A stretch of 64,000 nt of DNA from Isoetes taiwanensis (GCA_021234155.1 JAJEKV010000064.1:7196001-7260000); one strand, 5' to 3'. Shown: positions 46,944 to 58,869, counted from the first letter of the stretch. Translations and numbers: made by a program. Notes: generated by a model not told the origin, from the sequence alone.

Positions 46944-49900
46944 CTAATGAATGATACGCACTTCCCCCCGTTCACGCGCAGCGGCGTACTGGATGGCCGC
47001 ATGACTGCCTTTTTTGAAGGCCCTTTCGTGGTCATCTTTAGCAGCGGGGCGGCCGACAAATGACTTCTATTGAGAATGAGCACCAAAACTAATGTTAGTG
47101 TTCAACTCGAGAACCTACATTATAAACCAAATTTATACTTACAAATAGTTTATCCAGAAAGCCATAACCGCCAGACCCAGTCTTATTGGAACTATAGCTG
47201 CCACTGGCTTCTTCGTACCTCGCGTCCAAAGCTTGCTTTGTTCTAGCTTCCCCTTTCTTTGATAATATGTTGGCCTTCAAACACTACAATGCAATACAAG
47301 GACTTAGTCCACATGGCGTCATCTAATTATACGACTCATGGGAGAGATGATGTACTTGAAATGCCTCATGAGTCAACCAGATAGGTTGTGCCACTTCCTC
47401 TATCGAGACTCCTGTAGCTTTGGCAAGATCTTTCAGCTACTTCTTCTGATTACCTCTGCAAAATATAAATAAAATATGAGTACAATGAGGTTATAATGAA
47501 GAACGAAAGAGCCTAATACCTGGTGGCTTTAACATGTTTACCCTGTCTTGAACAAACCTCCCTCCATGAGATCTCTCCTGACTTGAGCTCGGGATATTCT
47601 GCTTCTAAAATCGCCTTGATCCTCTTTTTTTCCTCATCATAGGCTCCCGAGTTCCATTCACCCTTGTGGACGTTTTGGCAAATGCTATTTGTGACACTAT
47701 TAGCCATCTTCCAAAAATTGTCGCCATCTGCAGTGTTGTGGCGCGGCACCTTCTTGTTACTACACTCAACATACGACTAACATATGAATATGTGTTAGTG
47801 AACAAAAAAGGGCATAATTCAAGATGAACTCACTCATATTCAAAGACATGCCGACGTGGAGGTGGTGCAGGTGGTGCACGATCTTTAATAGAGCTTGAAG
47901 AGGAATTGCGTCCACTCCGACGTGAACGACGGTCGGTGCTCATTCGTGCGGGTTGAATCTCCTCGTCCTCGGGAAGGCGCCCAAGATTGAATTCTGAAGG
48001 AGTGTATGAGCTATGACGTGGAGGGTCATAGGCGCCAGACCTCCGCCTACTTTGTTCAACAGCCTGGCGCGCAATCTCCCTTTCTGCGGGCGTCATCCCG
48101 ATGTGCAAGGCATTCCACCTATCTTCAGGGTTATCGCCTCGTTGATATCTCGGAGTTCCCTGCTCTTCGTCTTCCTCCTCGACGCGAGGTCCTTTTCCGA
48201 CTCTTCGTCTTTCATGAGAAGAAGATCCGCCCACAACCACGACGACGAACATTATGCATAGGAAAAGAAGGACGCAACCGCATTTACACGCTACATTTAA
48301 AAACATTAGGGCCATTTCCCACTCGCCATTAAGTTAGGTTAAATAGGGCATATAACTGATTGTTGATTTCCCACTGACGCTTAAGATATTATAGTTTAGT
48401 TAGCTTTCAGTTAAGTTTTAGTTATAATTAACTTAAAAAAAAGGACTTTCATACTAGCAATAGTTAAGTTAAAATTTTAACTGAATTTTTTTTTCTTAAC
48501 CGAAACAATGTAAAATTAAAGTGACCTTAGGGAGGTCCATTTAATTTATTTATTTTTGGTTAAGCCTTAACGTGCCTTAACGTAACCATGCCAAATGAGA
48601 AAGCTGTCCACTTACTAACTCCGACGATCTGAGAATGGCGAAGGGAGGAAGCCACATTCCTTCTAACAATGGCAGTCGTGGCTGCTTTGGAAGACTCCGA
48701 AACAAATCTGCAAATAAGGGAGTGTGTTTCAACAATGCAGCAGATAAAGAGGTGCATTTCAATACTACATTTTTGTATGATCCTGGTATGATCACGGTTT
48801 AGGTTTTTAGCTATAAAACAAACTTAAGCAAGCGAGGCATTATCCAAATTTAGCAAGTAAAGGAAGTTTCTAATCAGTCTCATTGTGACTCATTACCACA
48901 ATGCAAAATTCTGATTTTATCAAGCTCTTTGGCACAATATATGGAATGTATGGACTTTTTAGCTCAATCTGGTACACCGTTTGGTGCATTGGAAGATGTT
49001 AAGTTTATAATCTCAAAACATATAGAATGTATGGATGTCTTTACTGTCTGGTACATACAGCTTGATGCATTAGAAGATGTTAAATTTAATAATGTCAATG
49101 GTCTGTTGTAGATTTAAAAGAACTGAGGTGCATTACTTTTGTACTAGGCTCTAATGGAGACAGCTCAAGGCTTAGTATGATTGCATTGATTGTTTTGCAT
49201 TATCACTCCTATTGCAGGTTGTAAATCTTGATTCGGAATCTTCAGAGCACGAGCAATTTGCCATACATGCACAGGTACTTTCTTTGTTTTTATTTTATTT
49301 AATACATGCATGCATAATATAGATTCATTGCCTTATTTGCTGGTGCAATCACAGCAAAAAGTTGATGAAGAAGAGCAAGAATTGCAAGAAATTGAGGTTG
49401 ATATGACCGGTCCATCTCCAAGTGTAAGTGGAAAGAGAAAGAGATGTAGAAATTGGCAACTTGATGAAGCATTGTTGCTTGTTGAGTTGAAGAAGAGGGA
49501 GTGGTTGATGTATGAGCGGAAACATTCCAGGGAGAAGATGGAGTATGCTAACATAAAGTGGAAGAAGATAGCTGATGAGATGCAACAACATGGCTACAAC
49601 GATAGGGATGGAGAAGGTTGTAGAAACAAGTGGGAGAACTTGATTGGAGATTACAAAACAGTAAAAGATTTTCAGAAGCACACGGGAAATCCTGATTTCT
49701 TTTCTCTTTCAAGTGATGAAAGAAAGCAACGTAAGCTCCCAAATTTGCACCATGTCATATTTGATGCCATGGACTCATTTCAGTCATCAAGGCCGAATGT
49801 GAATCCACCTAATCTGGTTGATACAAGTGTGAAGAAGCCATTGCATATTGACCAAGCAATTGAGCATCATCCACAAGGCAACGGAGAGGCAGGCTCATCT

Positions 49901-52900
49901 GGAAGGAGGAGGAAAACTGCTGGAAATACAATGGTTGCCACTATATTAGAAGCAAACACCAACTTGATAGAAGCTTTGACAAAAACAAAAGAAGAGCGAA
50001 AGGAACTGGTTGAAGCAATGTTGGAGATTGAGCAGGAAAAGCTGCAACAACAAAGGGAATTCAACAAGAACTTTAGGACCATTGCAACAGCATGGCGGAA
50101 GATTGGGCGTACCTTCTCAATGAGAGGTGACAATAGTATTTCATTTGGTGACAGTAGTCTTTAGTTTGGTCATAGCTTATTTTTTTCCTTTCCATGTAAA
50201 CTGTATAATGCCAAGGACATGCATGCATAGGTATATTAGCTCCAAATTCGCCTCTCTGTATTAAGGACATCTACATGTCTCCAAAGCCATCTTGCAGAGA
50301 CCAATAAGAAGCTTCTTATGGTGTTCATCCTTTGTATTTTCAATATGTTTGAAAATGCATTGTTGCACTGTTGCATACCATACAACTGTGTTGCACTGCA
50401 CAAGTAAGTATACTTGGAATGCAATCATAGATGCCCATGCCAAGTTTGGGGAACTGGAAAATTTGGAGCCAATAAGAGGTTTTGTCATGCCATCAAGAAG
50501 GTCCAGAGCTGAAGCATTATCTGTTCTCTTGCAAAGCAAGCCTTAAGATCGAGATGCTTGTTATCAGGATGGAATTTGCGGTCTTTAACAAGTTCAACGA
50601 CCCCAGAATTATCAAGATGGAGTTTGACTATTTTGAGTGGTAGCTGAAGATCCTAAAAATGATACGCGGCCAAAGCATTTCCTGGGGGTCAGCAGAAAGC
50701 TCAACTCAGCCTTAATGGAACTGTAATCTGCTTTTTAGATGTCCAAGTAATAAGACTGGTGCAAGCATAAAAATAGACATGTAGACTTTCTGAGATCTGG
50801 ATCATTTCAAGCATGATCTGCATCAGTAACGAAAATAGTTCTGGGTTTGCTTGCTACTGAGACTGTTTCAAAGCATGAATAAGAGTGCAGATTTTCTGTT
50901 TATATCCTTGTAATATAGACAGGGATCAGCCCCAGACCTCGTCTAACCTGTGATGCCAATACCTAGGAGTCGGCTTAAGACCATACAAGCTTCTCCTGTA
51001 CAATAAGCTTTATTATCAAGTAGCCATAGTACCCTATACGCCTATTTGTTATCAACAATGTTAGGATGTTTAGGTCTAGGAATAAGCTGCCAAGTATCTT
51101 GTTTGGAGAGCATAAGCAATTCAGCATGCATATCTTCTCACCATTCCTTAGACAGAGCTGCTTGGAATATAAGTGTGGATCATGATGGTCAAGGACTTTA
51201 GCCATCAAGAAAAGGTTTGCTCTTCTATAAAAAAGACATCTGCCAGCTAAATGTTGATCAGTAGGCTCACTACTAGAAGTAGAAGATAAAACAGAAGACT
51301 CCCCTCGGCACAGAAATCAAAACCTATGGTGTGACAAGATCCCTGCTCAGTAGACATGCTAGAAGATGATGTGAGACGAGATGCTAAAACAGATGCAGAA
51401 TCAGTTCTGCTCAAAATTGAAGATGAGCAGGCTGATCATGGCTATCATATTCAGCATCCTCCATAAAATTTTCACTTCTGGCATTTTAAACTTGCCTAGT
51501 ATAGACATTCCAAGCTTTCTGCATGGTTGAATAACCTAAAATTATGCACTTGACAGCTCGATCAGCAAGCTTTCCCTGTTTCTTGAGCAACTCGATAGGT
51601 ATGCCTGAATAAGCCAAAGAACCAAAAACCCTGATATTTTCCACATTATGTTTCCTGCCAAACAAAGGATGAAATGGTGTTTGATTTTTCAAAGCTACTG
51701 TAAGTGCTCGATTAACTAAATATGCTGCTGTGCAAACTCCTTTGGCCAAAAGCCAAGACCTAAGTATTTGTGAGCAAGCTACAGACATTTTTATGCTACA
51801 TTAGAGATTATCAAGAAGTCCCTACCATACAAATCCTATTACAATAGATATTAAATAACAAGCAAATATCTAAAACTCTCATGAAATGTTAAACTATGTT
51901 TTATTTGGATTTTAATTGATGAATGTTTGTTGCAGGTTCTTCTCATTAAGCTTTTATATGGTTGCGGAATATAGGTTGGAGTTTGACAAGGGCATGATAT
52001 TAGGTAGAATAGATTAGTACTTTTAAGGTTTTTAAGGATGAGTGTAGAGCAGACAATTATGATGCTAGCAGGGCAAACATTACCCATGATTTGTAGGGGC
52101 CAACAAATTTGTTTTGAGGAAAGTTTGAATAATAGGATGGAAGATTATGAAGAGGAAGATAGGCAGCTAGTTCAATATCATGTTGAGGATGCCAATTCGG
52201 TTGTAAGACATGAGTCCACGTTAGAAAATAGATGGTGGGTGAAGCCGAGGAGTTTCACTTGGTTTGACAAGTTTATGTTGGGATATTATGACGATTCAAG
52301 GTGGAATCAGATCTTCCGAATGAAGAGGAACACATTTCTTTGGTTTTGTACAAGCTTGGAAAGTGATATTAAGAAAGCTGATACTAACTTCCGTGATGCT
52401 ATTTCAGTGCATGTTCGTGTTGGATGCGTTTCGGGGTGTTGACTTCTTAGTCATTTCAGAGAAGTTTGGAATTGGTGTTAGTACTGCTCATAGAATTTGT
52501 ATGGAGACATGCAAAGCAATCTGCTGTAAGTTTGGTGATGTAATAAAGTTTCCTGTTGGTGAGGATATACAACGAGTCATCAGTGCTTTTGCCCTTGTTT
52601 CAAAGGTGCCTAATGTTTGTGGTGTTCTTGATTGCACACACTTCGAAATTCTGCAACCTACTGGCCCAACTGGAGCTGATTACTATGATAGGAAGCAGAG
52701 ATTTAGCATAATTTTGTAGGCCATCTGTGATACTAACCGTAGGTTTCTTGATATTAATTGCGGATATCCTGGTAGTGTTCATGATTCAAGAGTTTGGAAA
52801 AACTCGGGCATCCGTCAAAGAATTCAGGCTTGTGAAATCATGCAGGAACCAATAATTACCATCAATTTTACTCAGCAAGTACGGCCTCTTATTTTGGCAG

Positions 52901-55459
52901 ATAAGGGTTATACATGCAGTCCATGGCTTCTCGTTTCATATCTAGATAAGATAGGACAACAACAATCTGTGGTAGAACGTGAGTTCAACAAAGAGCTCAT
53001 GAAGGCTCGCGTCTTCATAGAACAGGCTTTTGGTCTATTGAAAAGGAAGTTTGGGGTTTTGGAAAAAAAAATGAAGATGAAGCCAATTTATGTCAATATT
53101 GTTGCCCATTCATGTTGTATATTGCATAATCTACTGATTGATATTGGTGAAGCTGATATAAATGCAGAATTGGAAGAGCTTGAATCTCATAGATTGGCCA
53201 AGCATGCTGAAAAGGTTTCTAGGGTTTCAAATACATCAGCAGCAGCAACAGCAGAAGGTCCTCTTGAGGAATCAGAGTTTTGCATTTTAGGAGAAGAACT
53301 AAGGAAGTCCATTGCCGAGTATCTTGTCTTGAATTTCTGAAATTCTACTATGCTCTTTCAGATTTTGCCATGCATTTGTAAATTTGTAAGACAGGATGTC
53401 TGGATTAAGGCAGATCTATAATAAGACTTATGTCTCTCTCGATGCTGCATTTGTATATAGCAAGCAGTTTATTCATTTCGGTATGTTCAAATTCTTTCAC
53501 TCTTGTGGATATAAGGTTTATGCTTTCTTTTGCTGTTTAGGTGTTTAATGTAATGTTCAGCTTTGTGTTCTCTGCCTATCTTGTTAAAGTAATAAATTAG
53601 TGTGTAGCTTTATCCATGAACTGTCTCACAAATGGAGGAGCATCCTCCAGCAAAAAGTAGCTAAGAGGCAGGGTCTATGGCAAGCAGACATAACCTCGTT
53701 CTCCAGCCTAACAGCCAGCAATGAGAAAAATGGGCAGCTTGCTATGAAATCTGATGTAAAAAATTATTCTAGTTTAGTGGAAATGATCTCACGTTGTTAA
53801 ACATGTAAGCAGATAAGTGAATAACTTCAACTGGTTAAATTAGAAATGACTGACTCGGCTGAATGTATTGTGTATTGGTTTCATGTCTTTAAATATTCTT
53901 TCCTCCTCAAGTTTGTATTCTCAGGAAAATTTCAGGTACTGTTACACATGTTGCATGCCATGTTCTAAACTGGCCATTTGTGTAAGTCCGTGTGTGTACC
54001 ATCTGTGTAAGTCATCTGTGTTTATTATTGTCTACAAGATGAACAAGCTGGTGATGGAATGTGTCATGTTATATTTGAAACTAGTGTTGCATGCTATTCT
54101 CTGTGCAGAGTCACATATTATGTGTATATATTGCAACTAGAGTTGCTTGCTCTGTACAGAGTCACATACTCTATAAATAAATAACTACCTAGATAAATAT
54201 GGAACCTAGGTAATTTGCTGAGATAACACAGAAAACGTAATGGTTAGCATTGGATTTAAAAGTTTACAAGGTAGATGAAGACATCAACGGCAATTGAAGA
54301 GGGAAAAACTGAAAATCTCAGTGACTGATCTAAAAAAATAAGAGCATTCGATTCGGTTTGTAGGCAGGCGAAGATTTGATGCCGATTGAGAGTGCTGCTT
54401 ATATTTTTCGCCCAATATGTGAGCGGTGATTGAGTCGATCACTTTTGAATAGTGATTTCTTATCCGAACCATTGAATTTTATCCGAACCATTGAACCATC
54501 CAAACCATTTCCATCGATTTGAAAAGGATTTCACTAGCCTGAATGCTGGAAGTAATTTGCATATAGACCTTGTGCACTATGGAACACTTAAGGTATTTTG
54601 CATATAGACCTTAAGCGCACTATGGAACACTAGATATTTTGCATATAGACCTTAAGCACACATGGATATGAACAGTGTCTAGCGTTCCATGCAACGGCCC
54701 ATAAGCAGTACTTCGCCCATTCTCAAATGAACAGTAGCTTTATATTAGACAATGACCATACAAAAGTTGAATTTGTTTGGTGCCACGGTTTGCCCTTGTT
54801 AAGCGCATGCCAAGCAATCTTAACATTACACAGTTGTAGCATATTGCGTGTATGCTTCCCTCTATAAAAATATGCACCATAAGCTTGATAATATAGAGCA
54901 ATAGTGTAGCCAAAACTCAAAGAACCACTTAAGCTATTTTTAACTTAACGGTATTTCTTAACTGAAAGTAAGAAATAAACATAGTTATCCCTAACCTAAC
55001 CAAATCACTTAATTACTAATGGGAAGCACAAACTCATCTTTAAAATTGGGTTAGATTCACTTTTTGAATTTAACCTAAGCAGTTCTTAATGTGTATAGTG
55101 GGAATGCATATTTTTGTGATCCGTTAAGTTAGTCCTAACTTAACGATCTTAATGGGAAATCACAACTTATTTCTTGTTAAGTTAAGAGATAACGAACTAG
55201 TTAAACTAACTTAACCTAATGGCGAGTGGGAAATGGCCCTTAGAACGTTAAAAATAAATGGTTAACTTACATTTTATCCTAGAAAATAATCCATACCAAA
55301 TCCGCACAATGGTGGAGGTGGCGGTGGTGGCGAGCTAAACCTGAACGACCAACTTCGCCTCTTAAAGGCCTTTGCAGGTTTAGGGCTGTCAATAAGGCTA
55401 CCAAGCCACGCGAGAAGTAAAGTTGTGAACAATAGATATGCCATCGTGCCGTATCCCAT
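46944..55459 (-). CDS. Six-exon gene of unknown function, split by a Harbinger element in intron 1
   Basis: Minus-strand exons 55297-55459, 47834-48290, 47520-47759, 47356-47455, 47143-47283 and 46944-47066 join through GT-AG introns. The phases agree throughout, giving 408 codons that end in TAG. One in-frame TAG (47437-47439) breaks the fourth exon. The protein starts MGYGTMAYLLFTTLLLAWLG, a signal-peptide-like segment, then a Pro run. Exon 2 adds a second hydrophobic stretch (FLCIMFVVVVVGG) and a charged, Arg/Ser-rich region. Exons 3-6 include NFWKMANSVTNSICQNVHKG and ILEAEYPELKSGEISWREVC. I do not recognise the family. The start lies in AACCATGG with TATATAAATAA about 35 bp upstream. The 6.93-kb Harbinger element sits 16 bp from the exon-2 acceptor. 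The donor of exon 1 (GTATGG) is the least certain site. Confidence 0.55.
49218..50164 (+). CDS. Harbinger ORF1: Myb/SANT (trihelix)-like DNA-binding protein
   Basis: Two exons are supported: 49218-49274 (VVNLDSESSEHEQFAIHAQ) and 49355-50164, in phase 0 across a GT-AG intron. The second exon reads RNWQLDEALLLVELKKREWL, then ANIKWKKIADEMQQHGYNDR and GCRNKWENLIGDYKTVKDFQ, the three-helix trihelix/SANT pattern with its spaced Trp residues. A C-terminal helix rich in E, K and Q (LTKTKEERKELVEAMLEIEQ) follows. In PIF/Harbinger elements this protein binds the transposon ends and helps the transposase enter the nucleus. The frame has no stops. The true start, upstream of 49218, was not found. Confidence 0.82.
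50399..50466 (+). pseudogene. Short PPR-repeat scrap
   Basis: One frame reads SKYTWNAIIDAHAKFGELEN, the start of a PPR repeat (compare 'NVYSWNAIISAHAKLGE'). It lies between the end of Harbinger ORF1 and the Copia remnant. The flanks carry no further repeats. With so few codons it could be coincidence, but the word is very typical. Confidence 0.4.
50470..51790 (-). pseudogene. Copia retrotransposon remnant nested in the Harbinger element
   Basis: In minus-strand order: an integrase end (VCTAAYLVNRALTVALKNQT, then FHPLFGRKHNVENIRVFGSL and GKLADRAVKCIILGYS) at 51788-51486; an RT start (DTWQLIPRPKHPNIVDNK, then AYRVLW) near 51100; an RNase H region (TSLITWTSKKQITVPLR, LHLDNSGVVELVKDRKFHP) near 50720-50550; and a tail (ALDLLDGMTKPLIGSKF) near 50500. 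This is the Copia order INT-RT-RH. Large internal losses, stops and frame changes show it is long dead. LTRs were not found. Confidence 0.75.
52038..53340 (+). pseudogene. Harbinger ORF2: DDE transposase with one frameshift and one stop
   Basis: The frame starts MSVEQTIMMLAGQTLPMICR and includes KPRSFTWFDKFMLGYYDDSR. Near 52425 a one-base change shifts it to GVDFLVISEKFGIGVSTAHR, the helix-turn-helix-like region. The DDE motifs follow: VLDCTHFEI (first Asp), GYPGSVHDSRVWKNS (second Asp) and FIEQAFGLLKRKFGVL (Glu). A TAG at 52717-52719 sits between the first two acidic residues, where relatives usually have Gln (LQA), so a CAG-to-TAG change is likely. The C-terminus runs to TGA at 53338-53340. 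Only two lesions in about 430 codons suggest fairly recent inactivation. Confidence 0.85.
53345..54920. other. 3' non-coding part of the Harbinger element
   Basis: No further ORF is supported between the transposase stop and the subterminal repeats that start near 54930. A local repeat of TTTTGCATATAGACCTTAAG occurs at about 54555-54660 in three imperfect copies. Confidence 0.5.
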
Positions 55460-55834
55460 GGTTGCTGGACATGTGCAAAAACTTGCAAGTTATTTATATG
55501 GAGTGCGATGAATAACATAGTAGGAAAGCAACAAATGTTAGCAACATGGGAAGTTCATTACAAAACATTGGGATTTGAATAATTAAAAGTGTCTTTATAT
55601 ATTTGGTTATTAGACAATTAAAAAAATTTAATACTCTTAAACATGGCAAGATATACAATATTGTATTCATTCTTTGAGTTCTGACAACAACAATTTTGAC
55701 ATCTCCAAGGCATCCATGCACTACATGTGTCGTCTTTGTCTCACAACCATGGTAGAAGATATTCCAACACTTTGTAAGGCTTCAACAACCCGAAGCTTTG
55801 GGTCGTGATGAGAATACGTCTTCACGTAGGCACA

Positions 55835-57247
55835 TCATTCTTGTTTTTGCTCCTCCAACTTGTCAAGATGTCGTTGGTACATATGGGTTGGATTAATCCA
55901 TTGGGCATTGTTGTTATTATTAAACCACTCCATTCGTCGTGATAGCTTCTTGCGAAATCCGAAGCATCTCATAAATATATCCCAATGCATAGACATCATG
56001 AATTTCGTGTCCCCATACACGATCATCATCCTTTGATTTCTCAAACACGGTTTCCTCTAACCATGGATATTTTGCTTGTCCATCCGAAAAAGTAAGTAAC
56101 CGACACTTCAACAAGGGACGACGCTCTTTGGCGTAAAAATGAATTGCATTGTCCCAATCACCAATGGCCACCCACACATTTTGGTACTCATCATCAAAAT
56201 ATAATTTGACTCTCTTGCAATTAAGCTTTGTGTGAGTGAAGTGGCCTTTGTGGATCTCAACGACACCTTACGCTAGGGCAAGAGCTATCTCCGGAACATC
56301 TTGATATACAACTCGTGATTTTGCTCCTAAGTTCAGCCTATGTGTTTGTCGGTTCTTCTTCTTGGCTCTCTAGCAATTGCATTTGACCATCTTCTAAAAC
56401 GTGACAAGTTATTAGGTAAATAGTCAAACAAGTGTGCAAGTGTCTCTCCATTCATGAAAGGTAGAATCACCATTGGCCCTATGGTATCCCCACTAGAGCT
56501 AGCAACTTCATATGCAAGTCCAATGGATGTAGCCAAAGCAGGATGCGGGCTCTTGAAGCGTATGTATCTTTGAGCCATCTCATACGTCTACGCCCCTATC
56601 TTTGCCCTTGAAACCCCATCCTTTGTATAGCTCATCATCTTGGAAGTGTTGTGTTCCATTGATCTTGATTTGATACGATGCGATGTGTTGGTTTCTCCTC
56701 AATAAGGTGTATCACATCCACGGCCTCTACGGGTATGGGATCAACAAAGATTGATGTGTTCATGTGATTCTCCAAAGAAAAGTGGGGCTTGCTAGGCCCC
56801 TCGCTCCACTAGAGCTTCCCCCGATGCGCGAGCATTTTTAATTACCTCAACCGACGTGCATTGAGATCCGCAATGATGTTCTTGTGATCTGCGCGACGCC
56901 GCTTCTTTGAGGAATTCCATGAAGCTACCCATTCCTTGACACGAGCCTCGGCATTGGGACTTTTAAGCGCAGACCGAATGCTTCAAACATGTCTTGGGTT
57001 CCTCCATGGGGTTTCCAATCATTGACTTTACATGTGTGTCAAGGAGAGAAGTCAACATTTCTTCTTGACCTGGCCATTTTTGTGCTAACTCAAATTGGCA
57101 CTTCCTTTTCACATGTCTGACAAAATGGTCGACACGTTGACCAGTTTGCATCTCTCGGTCAGGACTTTCGTTAGCACATATCTCATTTATGAGCACGCGT
57201 CTAATCTCACTAAGCATTTGTGTCTTCACACTCAGGGCCATACCTAC
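55835..57247 (-). pseudogene. Decayed gene encoding a pseudokinase-like domain
   Basis: After TTTGTAG the minus strand reads MALSVKTQMLSEIRRVLINE and continues to KTCLKHSVCA. After frame changes come kinase-like pieces. The N-lobe-like one reads YIRFKSPHPALATSIGLAYE then IGPMVILPFMNGETLAHLFD, which matches the 'HPNI..LIG' and hinge 'MVLPFMxxG(D/T)L' regions. The C-lobe-like one reads VPEIALALA, GVVEIHKGHFTHTKLNCKRV, AIGDWDNAIHF and EIHDVYALGYIYEML. In the HRD position the sequence is HTK, and in the DFG position DWD, so the catalytic Asp and the metal-loop Gly appear lost. Stops and frameshifts show decay. Transposon-borne and host kinases are both possible sources. Confidence 0.5.
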
Positions 57248-57559
57248 AAACCAATTTAGATTCATTAATCTTGCTTTGTGACTTTTTTCAAACCTTCATT
57301 ATGAATCTTTACCTACTTTCTTAAGAGTTAGTTTCCCTTTTAATTTTTTTTTTTAAACCAACTATTGAAATTTTTTCTTGCTCTTAACCACTCCACATTA
57401 GTGTTTCTTTGACATCCCTAACATTTTTAAAAAACAACATTCTTAACTAGAAACCCGAAAATCAATAATGCAATTTTTTTCAAAACCCTAACTGACTCAG
57501 CCTTTTATTTTTCTTTTTTGTTTAAAATCTGAAGAAACAAACAAGATATAAAAAAACAG

Positions 57560-57975
57560 GTGCTATGGACCCGGTAGACCCGGTCTTCTCCACTCAAGGT
57601 GGAGCCAACCATGCCCTTGTCCATGCCGTTGGTGAAGGTAATAAATTAAATAGAGAATGGACCCGGTACACCAAGTCCTCTCCACTCAAGGTGGAGCCGA
57701 CCATGCCCTTGTCCAATCCCGTAAAGATTTCTATTTATTGATATATTAATAAAAAAAAATAAACAAGAGTAGGCAGTGAGCTTGGACCCGGAACACCTAG
57801 TCCTCTCCACTCAAGGCGGAGCCGACCATGCCCTTGTCCAAGTCTCCCCAATTTTTATGAAACTAAATACATTAATCAATAAAATTACAAGAGTAAACGG
57901 TGAGCTTGGACCCGGAACACCTAGTCCCCTCCACTCAAGGTGGAGTCGACCATGCCCTTGTCCAAGTCTCCCCAA
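57560..57975. repeat. Four-copy minisatellite-like repeat
   Basis: A block of about 60-68 bp with the cores CTCTCCACTCAAGGTGGAGC and GACCATGCCCTTGTCCA starts near 57566, 57657, 57781 and 57905. The last two copies share a longer unit with a 124-bp period. The CCACTC...GAGTGG-like parts (CTCCAC/GTGGAG) are self-complementary. It lies upstream of the pseudokinase-like exon on the minus strand, probably in its first intron or leader. Confidence 0.7.
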
Positions 57976-58274
57976 GTTTTTTTTTAACCTAAATAAAACA
58001 TTAAAATTTTATTCTCCTACTCAAACTCAAATTCTTACCTAGAATGTCTACGAAAAAAAAATCGATTTCCAAGAACAACGCATTTTGTTATTAGTGTACA
58101 TGCAAAAAAATAAAGGCATTCAATAATTAGAAAACTTACATAAATAAAAAAAAAAACAAAACAAAAAGACCATTCACATTAAAAAGATCATTGACATTAA
58201 AACTATTTACATTGTTAATTAAAAAGAACTATATATTGACATGTAAAAAAAAAAGGGGAGAATATAAAAAGAAG

Positions 58275-58520
58275 GGGCCTCGTCTTTCAACGACGTCCCC
58301 TTCTAGTAATAAAAAATAGAAGAAGAATGGGCCTCGTCTTTCAACGACGTCCCTCTTCTTCCATGGAAAAAAAAATAGAAGAGGAAGAAGAAGAAGAAGA
58401 AGAAGAAAATAGAAGGGGCCTCGTCTTTCAACGACGTCCCCTTCTTGTAATAAAAAATAGAAGAAGAATGGGCCTCGTCTATCAACGACGTCCCTCTTCT
58501 TCCATGAAAAAAAAAATAGA

Positions 58521-58551
<31 letters not shown>

Positions 58552-58560
58552 ATAGAAAGG
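58275..58560. repeat. Tandem repeat with a CGTC/GACG hairpin and GAA-rich spacers
   Basis: GGGCCTCGTCTTTCAACGAC, followed by GTCCC, occurs four times (58275, 58329, 58415 and 58469). The four fall into two larger units of 140 bp, each with a long GAAGAAGAA stretch. The core can fold as GGGxCGTCGTTGAAAGACGxCCC. Acidic open frames on the + strand over this repeat are low-complexity products. Confidence 0.7.
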
Positions 58561-58869
58561 GGAGATAGGAAAGAAAGATTGAATAGAAGGAGAAAGTGAT
58601 GAAGAAGAAGAAGAAGAAGAAGAAGAAAATGAATAGAAGATTGGAAGAACGGAAGATTAGAAGGAAAAAACCAATGATTGGAAGAAGATTGGAAGAAGAA
58701 GGAGGAGGATTCGATTCATACTAAGAAGAGGCGAAATGGATTGAAAAAAAACAAGGATGGAAAGAAGAGGAGAATAGAAATGGGATGGATTGAAAACAAA
58801 CAAGAAAAAACAAGAAGCCCTAAATCTATCAAACAACAAGCCTAATTCAAAAATAGAGTTGATTGATCC

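Larger units (their letters stand above)
48310..55239 (+). mobile_element. Complete PIF/Harbinger DNA transposon, 6930 bp
   Basis: The ends are perfect 23-bp terminal inverted repeats that begin GGGCCATTTCCCACTCGCC (48310-48332 and 55217-55239). They are flanked by TTA on both sides (48307-48309 and 55240-55242), the target duplication typical of PIF/Harbinger. Subterminal regions of about 250 bp on both sides are rich in TTAAGTTA/TAACTTAA words in opposite orientation. Inside are ORF1 (trihelix/SANT-like) and ORF2 (DDE transposase), both on the + strand, separated by a Copia remnant. The length exceeds the usual 3-6 kb because of that nested sequence. Perfect ends suggest recent movement, perhaps with transposase supplied in trans. 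Confidence 0.92.

Noticed and set aside
58327-58599. Acidic E-rich plus-strand ORF
   Set aside because: Translation of GAAGAAGAA spacers in the tandem repeat.
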